Below are positions 1 to 10,252 of a DNA stretch of 64,000 nt, piece after piece. This DNA comes from Hippopus hippopus. Its lineage: Eukaryota > Mollusca > Bivalvia > Cardiida > Cardiidae. The stretch lies in contig OX328096.1 in the NCBI GenBank assembly GCA_946811185.2, positions 51,536,252-51,600,251 of the forward strand. The letters are read 5' to 3'. A program made the translations under genes and the position numbers. Within the stretch, counting starts at the first letter, position 1. The number at the start of each line of letters is the position of its first letter. The notes beneath the pieces are model-generated. The model was not told where the DNA came from. It worked only from the letters and a program-made list of their open reading frames with translations, and did no database searches.

Positions 1-82
1 ACTGAAATTTAAATTACAACTAGAAATGTTCTTTTTTTGTGTCATCAATATCAAAGACTCAGTCCTAAAATGCTGAAACTAT

Positions 83-350
83 ATGGCCTGCAACATGCGA
101 AAAGGGGCATTTGAAGATTTGCGTAAAGTGTCGTCTCGGATCAGCCTGCCCTGTCTGCGCAGGTTAATCCGAAACAACATGTTCTGTTTTTATGTAATTT
201 TCTGTTTTGCACAAGTCTACTGTAGCACAAATTCTAATGTAGTAGTAAAGTGCTGTCTCGGATTAGCCTGCGCAGACTACGCAGGCTGATCCAAGACAAC
301 ACTCTACGCAAATGTCGGAATGTCCCTTTTCGAATGTTGCAATCCATATG
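83..350. mobile_element. MITE-4 copy in cadherin-like intron
   Basis: Starts GGCCTGCAACATGCG and ends with its inverted counterpart near 350 (gaatgttgcaatcc). It has two internal inverted blocks built on GGATCAGCCTGCGC-type palindromes. Older than the copies at 46069 and 54520, since it has more mismatches. Confidence 0.7.
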
Positions 351-395
351 ACTTTCTTTACACCTATTTATCAAATATTTTATTAATTATTTCAG

Positions 396-482
396 GTCTG
401 ATTTGACATTTGTTCTGGCAGATCCAGCTAATGACACATTCTTCTTCCCACTCATTGTCAATGAAGATGCACAAGCAAGACC
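396..482 (+). CDS. Cadherin-like gene, exon encoding membrane-proximal ectodomain
   Basis: An acceptor (tatttcag) precedes the exon and a GTAAGT donor follows. It enters in phase 2 and leaves in phase 2 (87 nt). The peptide begins SDLTFVLADPAND and ends NEDAQARP. It has beta-strand-like alternation and an NDT glycosylation sequon, as expected for an extracellular segment. The assignment rests on the open frame joining exactly to the next exon. Confidence 0.7.
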
Positions 483-3400
483 GTAAGTCTTATTAAAGTT
501 ACTACTAGTTTCTTTGTGTTTTTCATCAAACTTGTCTTGACTCCATGCAAAAGGATGAAAGTTCAGACTTGTCTAAACTGAAACCATTTGCAGGCAGTAA
601 ATTGATCTAGTTTTAATGATTGGATTTGTCCTTGAAAGGGTACAAATCATTGTGACAAAAGAAAAAATGCTGGTTGTCAATATTTTCTCTTCTCACAATG
701 TTTGCAAAGGCTTATTTTCATGGGGTTGTTAAAACTTGGAATTATTAACCAAAGGGTTAAAATTTTTACTTGCTGAAAACATTGTGGGAAAAGGGGAAAA
801 ATGCTTATGACTAGCATTTTGTCTGTTTTCCATAATGTTTGCTACCCTTTTAAAGACCAGTTCCAACAATTAAGCCGTTCTTGATTTGTCATCTGCAAGT
901 GCTTTCAAATTCTGGTACAGAGTTGACCTCCTCTTGCTACAGGGCTAGAAATTGATGGATCTTGACCCCAAGCTTGGTAATGCTTTTGTCAGTGATTGAT
1001 GACTGACATTGCTAGGGCACACATTCTCCTGTTTTAACCCTTTACCACACGACCAATTTTAGACCGGTCCGAATTGAAAGCATTTGCAGAGGACAGTTTC
1101 AATGTGGATCATACGAAATGAATTTTCTTTGATAGGGTAGAAAACATTGTGGGAAAAGGAGAAAATGCTGGTTACCAGCATTTTCTCCTTTTCCCACAAT
1201 GTTTTCAAAAGCCTTCTCTATCAGGGGTGTCAAAAGTCGTCATTGTGTGGTAAAGGGTTAATGCAAAGTTGTTTCAATGATATTTTTACTCGAAAGCTGC
1301 AATGGCTTTGAGTGTTATACAAAAACAAAAGTAAAAGCGATTCTGAGAATGCATTGAAAGGTGAACTGGTTGCGCAGATATGACTAAAATAAACTTGAAA
1401 ATGGCTTTTACTCTTTACCAGAAGAAAAAAATTGAAGATTTGTCCAAATTAAAATCACGTGCAGACTACAAACTAAATGTTGCCTAAATTTAAAGATTTG
1501 TCTTTGAGTTGGAAAAAAAAAGGGGGGGGGGGAGGAGAAAATGATGGATACTACTATTTGCTCCTTTTCCCAACATTTTTTTTCAAAAGCCCTTTTTCCA
1601 AGGGTCATTCAAATAGGAGATGTGCTTTTTACCCTTTACCACAAAATCCTCAGTTTCAACCAATCTGAGGAAAGTAGCTTTTTGAAAGCCTTGCTGGAAC
1701 AGGAGAAAATTGCAGATAACCAGCATTTTTCAACCCTACTACAGAAAAATAACATCATGTGAATTACATTTAATGTGCTGTCAGCAAGTGCTTCGAATTC
1801 CAACTAATCCAAAGTCTGGTGAAGATTTAACCCTTTACCAAACAATCCCTGGGGAAGACATCTTTTGAAAACATTCTTGGGAAAAGGAGAAAATGATGGT
1901 GACCAGTTTTTTATCCTTTGGCCATAATAATGTTTTCTACTCTTTCTAAGGCAAATTCCAACATTTTGACTGCAATTAATTTGTTGTTTACCAATGCTTT
2001 CAATTTGGACTAGTCTTAGTTTTGTTGTTTAGTGAGGAATTAAATGGTTAAACACCAAAAAAACATACAAACCTCTTTCTCAGTTAATTCTTTACCAACA
2101 ACAAGATTTACTCCAGGAAAGCATGGATAGGTGCACTGGTCACTGTGATATAACTGAAATAATGTTTAAAATGGCATTAAACACCATACATTCATTCGAT
2201 AATTGAAAAGATATAAAACATTGTCGGAAAAGGAGAAAATGCTGGCTAGCAGCATTTTCTCCTTTTCCCACAATGTTTTCAAAAGCCTTCAAAACTGGGG
2301 ATTGTGTGGTAAAGGCTTAATCTTGCTATTGTTCACACAAATATATGCTATGTTTTTTTTTTAACAGGCTCTTCACTGGTGAGCTAGATGTCAGAATCAC
2401 GAACGAATTAAACGTCCCAGTACAAGATATCATTGTTCCATCCTCTGGCCTCCTGCAGAGGGAAACTGTGCTCACAAAGTCATACATCTGGTGGACTGAT
2501 GACCCATGGGCACCTCTGATAGCCATTGTCGCAATTTCCATCTTACTGGCCTTTGTTGGAATCGTTGTGATCATCTTTACTCATTCAAGGTAATTTTGCT
2601 TTGAACTTGCTGATCATTGTTTTTAGCATTGTTACTGGAAGGCAGCCAGTGGCTTGGGAAGAATATTGTGCAAAGTACTGGTAAAAGAAACCCTAGTATA
2701 GCATAGATAGGTATACTGGCTGCTGTGATATAACTTAAATAATGTCAAAAACAGTATTAAACAGCACACTGACATTTTGAACTCAGACTGTGTTTTTATA
2801 TATATTTCTGTCAATCCTTCACCAGATTGTGACATTTTATCTTTGAAATCATTTGCAGACAACAAACTGAAATAATGGAATTAATTCTAATAAAAGGGAA
2901 AAACACATAGAAAAAAGGAGAAAACGTTTCTCACCATCATTTTCTCGAATTTCTGTAATGTTTTCTAAGTTTGTTTTATAGTTATATCATGGTAACAGGT
3001 CACTTGTTCACGTTTCTTTCATTCATTTCACAAGTACATGTACTATGCTAGGGCTTTGCAGGTCCTTGCTGAAGGATACTTCCATGTTGAGCAGCTCTCC
3101 TAGCACAATGAATTTTTATGCCTCTATTTCTAAAGCTTATACTAATTAGACTTGTTTTTATTAATAACATGACATAAAAATGTTCTTTATTCCTCAGAAA
3201 TGTGTCTTACACTTTATCAGGAAACATTTTTAGATAAGAAACACTGATACCTTTTCAAATATAGGTAATAAAGTGCCTAATAGTTAACTGTTTACCAAAC
3301 AATAAAAGTTTAGTCTTCCCCAAATTGAAAGCATTTACAAATGACAAATGATATGACTCAAAAATTGAAATTTGCTTTGAGAAAAGTAGAAGACATTGTA

Positions 3401-6400
3401 GAAAAAGCAGAAAATGCTGGTTACCAGCATTTTCTCCTTATTCCATATTATTTTTAAAAATTTTCCATTTTAGGGTTGTAAAAACTTGGAACTGTTTTGT
3501 AAAGTGTTAAAACAAGAACTTTTCAATGAATAGATGAGACCCAAAACTGTCTAGATATATATATCATGCTTGTGTTGATTAGAATACATCACAAAATACC
3601 AGTTTTGATCAAAAACTGAGCACAGGTAGTGCAGCTGGTAGCAAACAGGACTTGAGTACAGGGGGTTGCTGGCTCAAAGCTTGGCAAATCTGTTTCTGAG
3701 AATAGATGATAGTCATTGTGACCGGATTCATTCCTCTCTTACTGCTGATCATATTTTTGATGATGGTTATGTTGAATATGATCCAGTGGCTAGGAAAGAA
3801 TATTGTGCTAAGTATTGGTAAACGAAACTCCAGAAAACCATGGATAGGTGTACTAGCTGCGACAATATACCTGCAATAATGTTGAAAGGCATTAAACACC
3901 ATACAATCAATCAATTTAGATCCAAGGTCAGACTATTCTTTGTGCTCTGATCTTGATCTCCTCTGCTTGTAAAAAGACTTTTAGTTGTGATCCGTATTCT
4001 TATGGCTGACTGTGACTGATGTTTCAGGTACATCAAGTATATCAACAACTATAGAATATACCAGCAGACATACCATGCCCCAGACTTTGTGGAACCACCT
4101 AGTTTCCTCAGGGAATACGAAACTCAGGTAAGGTCAAATACTGACATAATGTTACATTAACTCTTTCCCAACCAACAAATAGTTTTACAGTCCAGTTTCT
4201 TTATTTTACTCTTCCAAATTGAAAGTTACTGAAGACAGCAAATTGGAAATTGATATAAATGAACTGCAGTTCTCTAACAGAGTATAAAACATTGTGCAAA
4301 AAGGGGAAAATGCTGGTTTCTAGTATTTTCTCCTATTCCTGAAATTTGTTCAAAGTCCTTCTTTCCAAGGGTCTTGAAAACTCTGGATTGTATGGTTAAG
4401 GGTCAACCTTTATCTTGCAGAATTAAAATCAACCGAAGATAGTGAAGGACACCTTCATAGATCTTTAAGGAAGTTATTAATACTTAAATGGGCCCTTTTA
4501 GATATTTTTGCTTTTGGTTTGTAAAACACAATTATAACTACAAAATATACTTTTCCTTGCAAAAAATAAAGAAACTGGATTGTTACATGCAGTAAAGTGG
4601 TGCAAATTTGGTATTAACTCTTTACCACATCATACTGAGTGTTAACGACCCTGAAAGAGAAGGCATTTGAAAACATTGCAGGAAAAGGAGAAAATGATGG
4701 TAACCAGCATTTTCTCCTTTTCCCAAAAGGCTTTCTACCCTGTCAAAGATAGAAATAATCATTTAAGCTACACTGAATTTGTCGGCTGCAAATGCTTTCA
4801 ACTTGGTCCATTTCAAAATTTTGTCGGTAAAGACTTGAAAGGGTGGACTGGTCATTTTTCAATTGGTAACTCTGTCCATCTATATGAGATCAAATATGCA
4901 GTCATCTTTTTGAATACAATCCCACATAATTGATAATTGACATTTCCACAAATGTAAGAAATTCTGGTGTGATATCTAATCATATCTGAGGCGACTACAT
5001 TCCTAGCTCATTTAGGAAATACCATAGAATTTTTTCTTTTTCTTACATTTATTCTTCTTCAGTCTTCACTGATTGTTTGCCAGCTAATACCTTACTTAAT
5101 TAAGTAATGAATCATTTTTTAATTTTTCTAAAATCAAGCCTGTACCACACAATCCCTGAGGTACAATGCTTATGAGAACCTTGTCGGAAAAGGAGAAAAA
5201 TGGTGGTAACCAGTATTTTCTCCTTTTTCTACAAGGTGTTTTACCCTATCAAGACAGAAATCATCAGAAAAAATTCTTAATAGCTCCTTTAACCCTTTAC
5301 CACACAATCCCGAGTTTCAATGACCCTGAGAAAGATGCCTTTAGAAAATATTTTAGGAAAAGGAGGAAATGTTGGTAACCAGCATTTTCTCCTTTTTCCA
5401 CAATGTTTTCTATCATATCAAAGAAAAATTCCATCGTTTGAGCCACATTTAAAATGTTTTCAGCAAATGGTTTCAATTTGGACAAGTGTACATTTTTTGT
5501 TGTATGGTGAAGAGTTCAAAGGTTAATAGCAATAACACTACTTTATCATGGAAATGCGTAGAAAGCTGCAACCAATTTTTATTTTTTAATATTTCAGAGC
5601 CTCAACATGTATGTTCCACCAGATGAGGCCATGGGCCCAGGAGGAGAAGTGCAGATGGACTTTTCAGCAGAGGGTATTTCAGATGTTGAGATCCAAGGAC
5701 AAGCTGCCATTAATCCAGTCTATATTGTGTAAGCGAACCCATTTAACACATTATCTCATATTTTTGAGACCCTGAGGAAAAGAGTTTTTTGAAAACACTA
5801 TGAGAAAAGGAGAAATTGCTTACCACAACCAGCATTTTCTCTTTTGCTTGTAAAATTTTCTATTCTTACAAGGACCAATTCCATTACATGAGCCACAGAT
5901 AATTTGTTGTCTGAAAATGCTTCCAATAAGGAGAACTCAAAAATCTTTTTATTTCGTTGAAAGCTCGACACTCTTACTTGTTTTCAGTTTATTCACTTAT
6001 TTACATATAATTATGTTAACCCCTTACCACATAATCCCGACTTTTGACGACCCAAAGAAAGTACACTTCTAAAAACAAAGTGGGAAAAGGAGAAAATGCT
6101 GGTAACCAGTATTTTCTCCTTTTCCCACAATGTTTTCTACCATTCTCAAAACAAGTTTCAATTTTTGAGTCACATGTATTTTTTGGTCTGCAAATGCTTT
6201 CAATTTGGACAATTCTAGAATTTTGTCGTTTGGTAAATAGTTAAGGGTCAGTCAGTATTCAGCTCTCATACATAAACAAGCCATATCATTATAAACTGAA
6301 TTATCTTTTAAGTTGCAATATGTCCAAGGGGTCCTGCAGGGTTCAGTGGTCAAGTAATTTGATTGGTAATTAAGAGGTCCCGGGTTCCACCCTAACCTAA

Positions 6401-7620
6401 GAGTTCTTTATGGGAGCCTTTTAACCCTTTACCAAATGACTAAAATTTTAGACTCGTCCGAATGGAAAGCATTTGCAGACAACAAAATAAATATGACTGG
6501 AAAATTGAAATTTGTTTGGGGAAGGGTAGAAAACATTGTGGGAAAAGGAGAAAACACTGGTTACCAGCATTTTCTCCTTTTCCCTCCATGTTTTCAAAAG
6601 GCTTCTTTCTCGGGGTCGTTTAAAGTCAGGATTATGAGGTGATGGATTAAAGCACAGTAGTTCCCCAGTCTTGTACTGGTGAACCCAAAGAAGTACATGA
6701 CAGTGTGATATAACTGAAATATTGTTGAAAGTTAATACATCAATCAAAAATGCAGTTTTTCCAATTATTCACATACACTGTATTAATTTGTATTCAGGGT
6801 TATTTATTACACGCTCCTTTCCCATAAAATTGTATCTGGAACATTTTTGACCCAAACATATGAGAAGCACTCTGGCAAAAGGGGGTTTAATGCATTTCCT
6901 TGGTGCTTATACCAAGCCAGTCATCACATAACTATGGATGCATAAAATCTAGTTTATCTGATAACTGACTGAATCATGATGTAGAATGGTCCTTGTACAT
7001 GTAAAAAAATTGACCAATAGCAAACAGTTTTGACCCATGTCAGCTTGCTCAGGCCAACATGGTTTGATACTTTCCGGTATTGCAGATGCATCAAACCCCC
7101 TGTTCACATAGCATGGCTCTTATGCATTGCTGAAAGATGTACCAGTTGAGATGATTACCAATATTTAGATCGAACAGATTACAAACAAACTGTAAGCATT
7201 GTTGCAAAAAGAGTTACAAGTAGTTTCTGCTGTTGCCATTTTTTTTATCAAGCGTAGTCTGCAGCAAGTGCAAAATGAAAATTAAAGCAGAGGTTGAGTG
7301 ATGACACTGTATTAAACCCTTTACTACACAATCCCGACCTTTAACAACCCTAAAAAAGAAAGCTTTTGAAAACATTATAGGAAAAGGAGAAAATGCTGGT
7401 AACCAGCATTTTCTCCTTTTCCCTCAGTGTTTTCTACCCTTTCCAAAACAAATTTCAATTTTTGAGAGACATTTATTTTGTCCTCTGCAAATGCTTTCAA
7501 ATTGGACCAGTCTAAGATTTTGTCGTTTGGTAAAGAGTTAACACTGTATGTTTTTCTATATACAGAGATGATGAACCTCCAGCTATGACAACCTATGTGC
7601 AAGACACAACTCTCTTGTAA
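396..7620 (+). CDS. C-terminal part of a single-pass membrane protein, probably cadherin superfamily (5 exons, 5' truncated)
   Basis: Five exons (396-482, 2368-2589, 4028-4127, 5598-5728, 7566-7620) join in frame with GT-AG introns and matching phases (2, 2, 0, 2) to give about 198 residues and a TAA stop. Seen: a juxtamembrane ectodomain, Trp/Asp-rich residues (WWTDDPW) just outside one hydrophobic helix of about 22 residues, a basic stop-transfer end (THSRYIKY), then an acidic, Tyr- and Pro-rich cytoplasmic tail ending TTLL. The architecture and general look of the tail fit cadherin-23/Cad87A-like cadherins, but no complete cadherin repeat with its calcium motifs (DXD, LDRE, DXNDN) lies in the window, so the family is inferred. 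Upstream exons must lie before position 1. It converges on the glutamate receptor gene, with about 12.4 kb between the two stops. Confidence 0.7.
483..2367. other. Cadherin-like intron filled with MITE-1 copies
   Basis: Contains degraded MITE-1 sequence at about 600-765 and 766-940, an intact copy at 1038-1257, three degraded copies between about 1390 and 2075, a SINE fragment at about 2090-2200 and a MITE-1 half at about 2200-2320. No further exon is seen. Confidence 0.6.
1038..1257. mobile_element. MITE-1, reference copy (220 bp, TTAA flanks)
   Basis: The element is bounded by TTAA at 1034-1037 and 1258-1261. Terminal inverted repeats read CCCTTTACCACAC. At its centre is a perfect 65-nt palindrome: arms 1141-1172 and 1174-1205 around one T. 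TTAA target plus CCC...GGG ends is the signature of piggyBac-type transposition. There is no transposase, so it is non-autonomous. Confidence 0.85.
2368..2589 (+). CDS. Cadherin-like gene, transmembrane exon
   Basis: A 222-nt exon between a T-rich acceptor (ttttttttaacag) and a GTAATT donor. It codes for the last ectodomain stretch (FTGELDVRITNEL...), the WWTDDPWAP motif, and a hydrophobic helix from LIAIV to VVIIF followed by THSR. The charge pattern (acidic outside, basic inside) predicts type I topology. Confidence 0.8.
3288..3506. mobile_element. MITE-1 copy with both TTAA duplications
   Basis: TTAA at 3284-3287 and 3507-3510. The central palindrome around GCTGGTTACCAGC is kept while the flanking parts have diverged. 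Confidence 0.75.
3625..3915 (+). mobile_element. SINE, near full length
   Basis: A head of about 60 nt with tRNA-promoter-like A and B box remnants (gcagctggtagc ... gggttgctggctc), a body reading 'ccagtggctaggaaagaatattgtgc' style sequence (shared with eight other places in the window), and a tail of short repeats (caatcaatcaat). A tRNA-type head plus simple-repeat tail is SINE structure. Other copies: about 2090-2200, 2636-2780, 6655-6750, 17830-18110, 22470-22575, 36868-37030, 50425-50600, 53412-53590, 53640-53790, 56010-56265. Confidence 0.65.
4028..4127 (+). CDS. Cadherin-like gene, cytoplasmic tail exon 1
   Basis: A 100-nt exon flanked by gatgtttcag and GTAAGG. It completes the split Arg codon and encodes a Tyr-rich juxtamembrane segment beginning YIKYINNYRIYQQTY and ending FLREYETQ. 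The next exon begins in phase 0. Confidence 0.75.
4128..5597. other. Cadherin-like intron with four MITE-1 copies
   Basis: MITE-1 copies at 4161-4401, 4618-4835, about 5135-5280 (truncated) and 5293-5514 take up about half of the intron. The 4840-5100 stretch holds nothing recognised. Confidence 0.55.
5598..5728 (+). CDS. Cadherin-like gene, cytoplasmic tail exon 2
   Basis: A 131-nt exon after atatttcag, ending at GTAAGC. The peptide starts SLNMYVPPDEAMGPGG and is acidic throughout. The MYVPPDE run resembles tail motifs I associate with cadherin-23/Cad87A-like proteins, which is a recollection and not a search result. Confidence 0.75.
6020..6240. mobile_element. MITE-1 copy with both TTAA duplications
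   Basis: TTAA at 6016-6019 and 6241-6244, ends CCCCTTACCACA and TTTGGTAAATAG. A palindromic core is present. A degraded copy precedes it at about 5740-5960. Confidence 0.8.
6425..6646. mobile_element. MITE-1 copy with both TTAA duplications
   Basis: TTAA at 6421-6424 and 6647-6650. It is in the opposite orientation to the copy at 6020 by its internal order (the GTCCGAATGGAAAGCATTTG arm comes first). A SINE tail fragment follows at about 6655-6750. Confidence 0.8.
6859..7121. mobile_element. MITE-3 copy
   Basis: Begins near gagaagcactctggcaaaag and ends agcatggctctta, in inverted relation. Contains the inner palindrome remnant 'tgacccatgtcagc...ggccaacatgg'. No transposase. It lies in the last intron of the cadherin-like gene. 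Confidence 0.65.
7316..7537. mobile_element. MITE-1 copy 28 bp upstream of the last cadherin-like exon
   Basis: TTAA at 7312-7315 and 7538-7541. The element ends 28 bp before the exon at 7566, so the acceptor's polypyrimidine tract lies immediately after the TTAA. The core palindrome is intact. Confidence 0.8.
7566..7620 (+). CDS. Cadherin-like gene, terminal coding exon with stop
   Basis: After a tatatacag acceptor, the split Val codon is completed and the frame runs DDEPPAMTTYVQDTTLL to a TAA stop. The final Thr-Leu-Leu fits a class I PDZ ligand (S/T at -2, hydrophobic at 0). Confidence 0.8.
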
Positions 7621-7950
7621 ACCTGGACCAATGTTCAACTGCTTCAACTTGCCAAAACAGAAACAAGAGACTGTAGAATACCGTTAATTCCAGATATCAA
7701 CAAGAATTGAAAAAATATGTGAAGCAGAGAGACTATAATAAAATGTGCTATGAGTACCAATCTAAATGAGCAAAAGACACAAAGAAATTCATATATTTCC
7801 TCTTGATGGTGTGCTAAATCTTTGTATAAACTTTTGAATCCTTATAAAGTTCAGATAGAGCTTGTGAATAAACTTCAGTAATTATTTTAGTATGGTGTGA
7901 TCTTTTTGCTTTGTAAGAAAAGAAAACTGGCAGTCAAAATAAAGTGATGA
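7621..7950 (+). terminator. 3' UTR of the cadherin-like gene with AATAAA signals
   Basis: AT-rich sequence after the stop with AATAAA at 7737-7742, 7867-7872 and 7938-7943. Any could direct polyadenylation, so the true end is not decidable here. The region is free of the repeat families that fill the introns, as expected for transcribed 3' UTR. Confidence 0.5.
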
Positions 7951-8560
7951 CTCATTATTTGTTGCTTGCAACTTGCAATCAGAGAAGAATCCATGTGATT
8001 AAGAGTTCTGTTAAATTACTGAAATATTAACAACTTTCCTTATAGCATTATTTTGAAAAATGATAGAAATATGTGAGTTCATAAGCACTTTTATCCATCT
8101 GCCATGACAGATAAACAGCACTTTGTTAAAATGATTAGGACAGAATTAGCATGCTTATATGAAGTATACTCGGTTTTAATTATAATCAAAAACCTTTGTC
8201 TAGCTTATCATGCTTTGAACTAACTGAAGTTGGTCCTTGAGCTAGAAATTTCAATACAAAGTTGATTTGTAATGTTTACTTTGAGTTAGCAGATCTATAG
8301 ACAGATCCACAAAACTTCCAACAAAACTTATTAGTGCTACGAGTTAAAGCTTTAGAAGGTTTTTTTTTTATGTTGTGTAAAATATACACAAAGTTAAAGA
8401 TTCATATGAAAAGTTAAGTATGAAATTAAGAGCATATTTTTTTAAATCAGTTTAAAGTTATCAAATTAATAAGAAATTGAAGAAAAAAAAAAAGAGGAAA
8501 AAAAAATTCATAAAAAAAAAATTCATTACTTCCTTTGTTATCAATATTTCCTATATCTTT
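7951..8560. other. AT-rich spacer without recognised elements
   Basis: Low-complexity A/T runs (notably 8480-8520) and no open frame of interest. Nothing else seen. Confidence 0.4.
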
Positions 8561-8911
8561 TGATAATAATCTTTAGTAAATATTTGAAAGCTCTTGTCAT
8601 TGATGAAACTGAAAATAGGGAATGTAAATTAATAGCAACTACTTTTTGTTGTATTTGTATAGAGACTTGTATTTTTTTACGAATAAAATATGCTTTTATA
8701 TACTTTGTAGTCTTGTTACAAATCTGTGCGGTCTACCTCCTAGTCCCCAATTTCAGCACCATCTTTTCACCAGACGACACAGTTCTAGGCTTGCCCAAAT
8801 TTAAAGCATTTGCAGACAGTAAACTTAAAGTGACTTTTATGACAGAGTTTGTCTTTGAAAGGGTAGAAAACATTGTGGGAAAAGGAGAAAATGTTGGTTA
8901 CCAGCATTTTA

Positions 8912-9971
8912 GCTCCACTGGCCGAAGGCCAGCGGGCTTATGTCATGGCCCGGTGTGCGTGCGTGCATCCGTGCGTGCGTGCGTGCATTAACTTTTATTT
9001 CAAACATCTTCTCTGAAACTACCCATCCAATTTTGATGAAACTTCACAGAAATGATCCTGCCATGGTCCTCTTCAGAATTTCTTGAAAGAATGTGATTCC
9101 TTCAAAAACTCTGGTTACCATGGCAACAAAACTTAAAAATGATGGAAATCTTTGAAAATCTTCTTGTCTGATACCATAAGGCCTAGGGCTACCAAATTTG
9201 GCATGTAGCTTTATCTAGTAGACCTCTATCAAGTTTCTTCAAATTACAGGCTTGGGGTCAAAATTGGCCCCACCCCGGGGATCACAAGTTTTACATGGGC
9301 TTATATAGAGAAAACTTTAGAAATCTTCCTTTACCTAGCCTTAAAGCCTAGGGTTACCAGATTTTGCATGTGGCTTTATCTAGTGGGCCTCTACCAAGAG
9401 TGCCCAAATTATAGCCCTGGGGTCAAATTTGACCCTGCCCTGGGGGTCACAACTTTTACATGGGCTTATATAGAGAAAACTTTAGAAGTCTCCCTGCACC
9501 TAGCCATAAGGCCTAGGGTTACCAAATTTTGCATGTGGCTTTATCTAGTGGGCCTCTACGAAGAGTGCCCAAATTATAGCCCTGGGGTTGAAATTGGCCC
9601 CGCCCCGAGGGTCACAAGTTTACATGGACTTATATAGTGAAAACTGTAGAAATCTCCCTGTACTTGGTCATAAAGCCTAGGGCTACCAAATTTTGCATGT
9701 AGCTTTATCTAGTGGGCCTTTACCAAGAGTGCCCAAATTACAGCCCTAGGATAGAATTTGATCCCAGGGGGTCAGAAGTTTTACATGAGCTTATATAGTG
9801 AAAACTTTAGAAATCTTGTTACTAACCTTTACTAGGGCTACCAATTTTAGTCCTGTCTCAGGGATCTCATGTTCAAAACCAATTTGCCAAGTATTTTAAT
9901 GTTTTGCATGTACTGTTTTTACTTATTAGCCAGTGGAGCAATACAGGGCCGTCATGGCTCTCTTGTTCAAC
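8912..9971 (-). mobile_element. Pearl/Helentron-like element A, inserted in a MITE-1 copy
   Basis: Read on the - strand: 5' end near 9971 (TTGAACAAGAGAGCCATGAC), then a tandem core of about 164-bp units (boundaries near 9670, 9509, 9341, 9177; four units), a GTGC-rich microsatellite (8956-8987), and a 3' hairpin CTGGCCTTCGGCCAG at about 8917-8932. Subterminal sequence GCTCCACTGGC occurs near the 5' end and again in the hairpin. The MITE-1 sequence stops at 8911 and resumes at 9972. A tandem core plus a 3' hairpin is what is known from bivalve pearl elements; the Helentron label is inference. Confidence 0.6.
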
Positions 9972-10252
9972 TTTTCCTACAACATTTTAAAAAGCCCTCT
10001 TCTTCAGGTTCGTTAAAACATGGGATTGGTAAAAGGGTAACATGCAATTTTAGATATGACTAGTAGGAAAGGAAACAAAAGGAGAAAGGAAAGAAAAAAT
10101 GTTTTGTTTACCGATATAGAAATTTCCTGAAAAACGAGCCAAGAAATTGTAAAACAACGTTTTCACAAGTTGGTCCATAGACAAAATAAATATTTGCAGA
10201 TATCATTTTTAAAGTGTTTGAAGTAAAAGTGAATAAAATCTTTAAACTTAAT

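Larger units (their letters stand above)
2590..4027. other. Cadherin-like intron with SINE and MITE-1 copies
   Basis: Holds a SINE 3' fragment (about 2636-2780), a degraded MITE-1 (about 2810-2990), a dated MITE-1 with both TTAAs (3288-3506) and a near full-length SINE (3625-3915). The part between 3000 and 3280 shows nothing recognisable. Confidence 0.55.

Noticed and set aside
1141..1205. Regularly recurring palindromes resembling a CRISPR-type array
   Set aside because: Spacing is irregular, each lies inside a 220-bp element with its own ends, and the genome is eukaryotic.
6331..6410. tRNA-like sequence in the last cadherin-like intron
   Set aside because: The B-box region reads GGTTCCACCC with a mismatch at an invariant base, and no cloverleaf can be drawn; a SINE or tRNA remnant at most.
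8560..8991. 143-codon open frame on the + strand
   Set aside because: It runs through A/T-rich spacer, a MITE-1 half and the GTGC microsatellite of element A. The apparent protein is composed of transposon and simple-repeat sequence.
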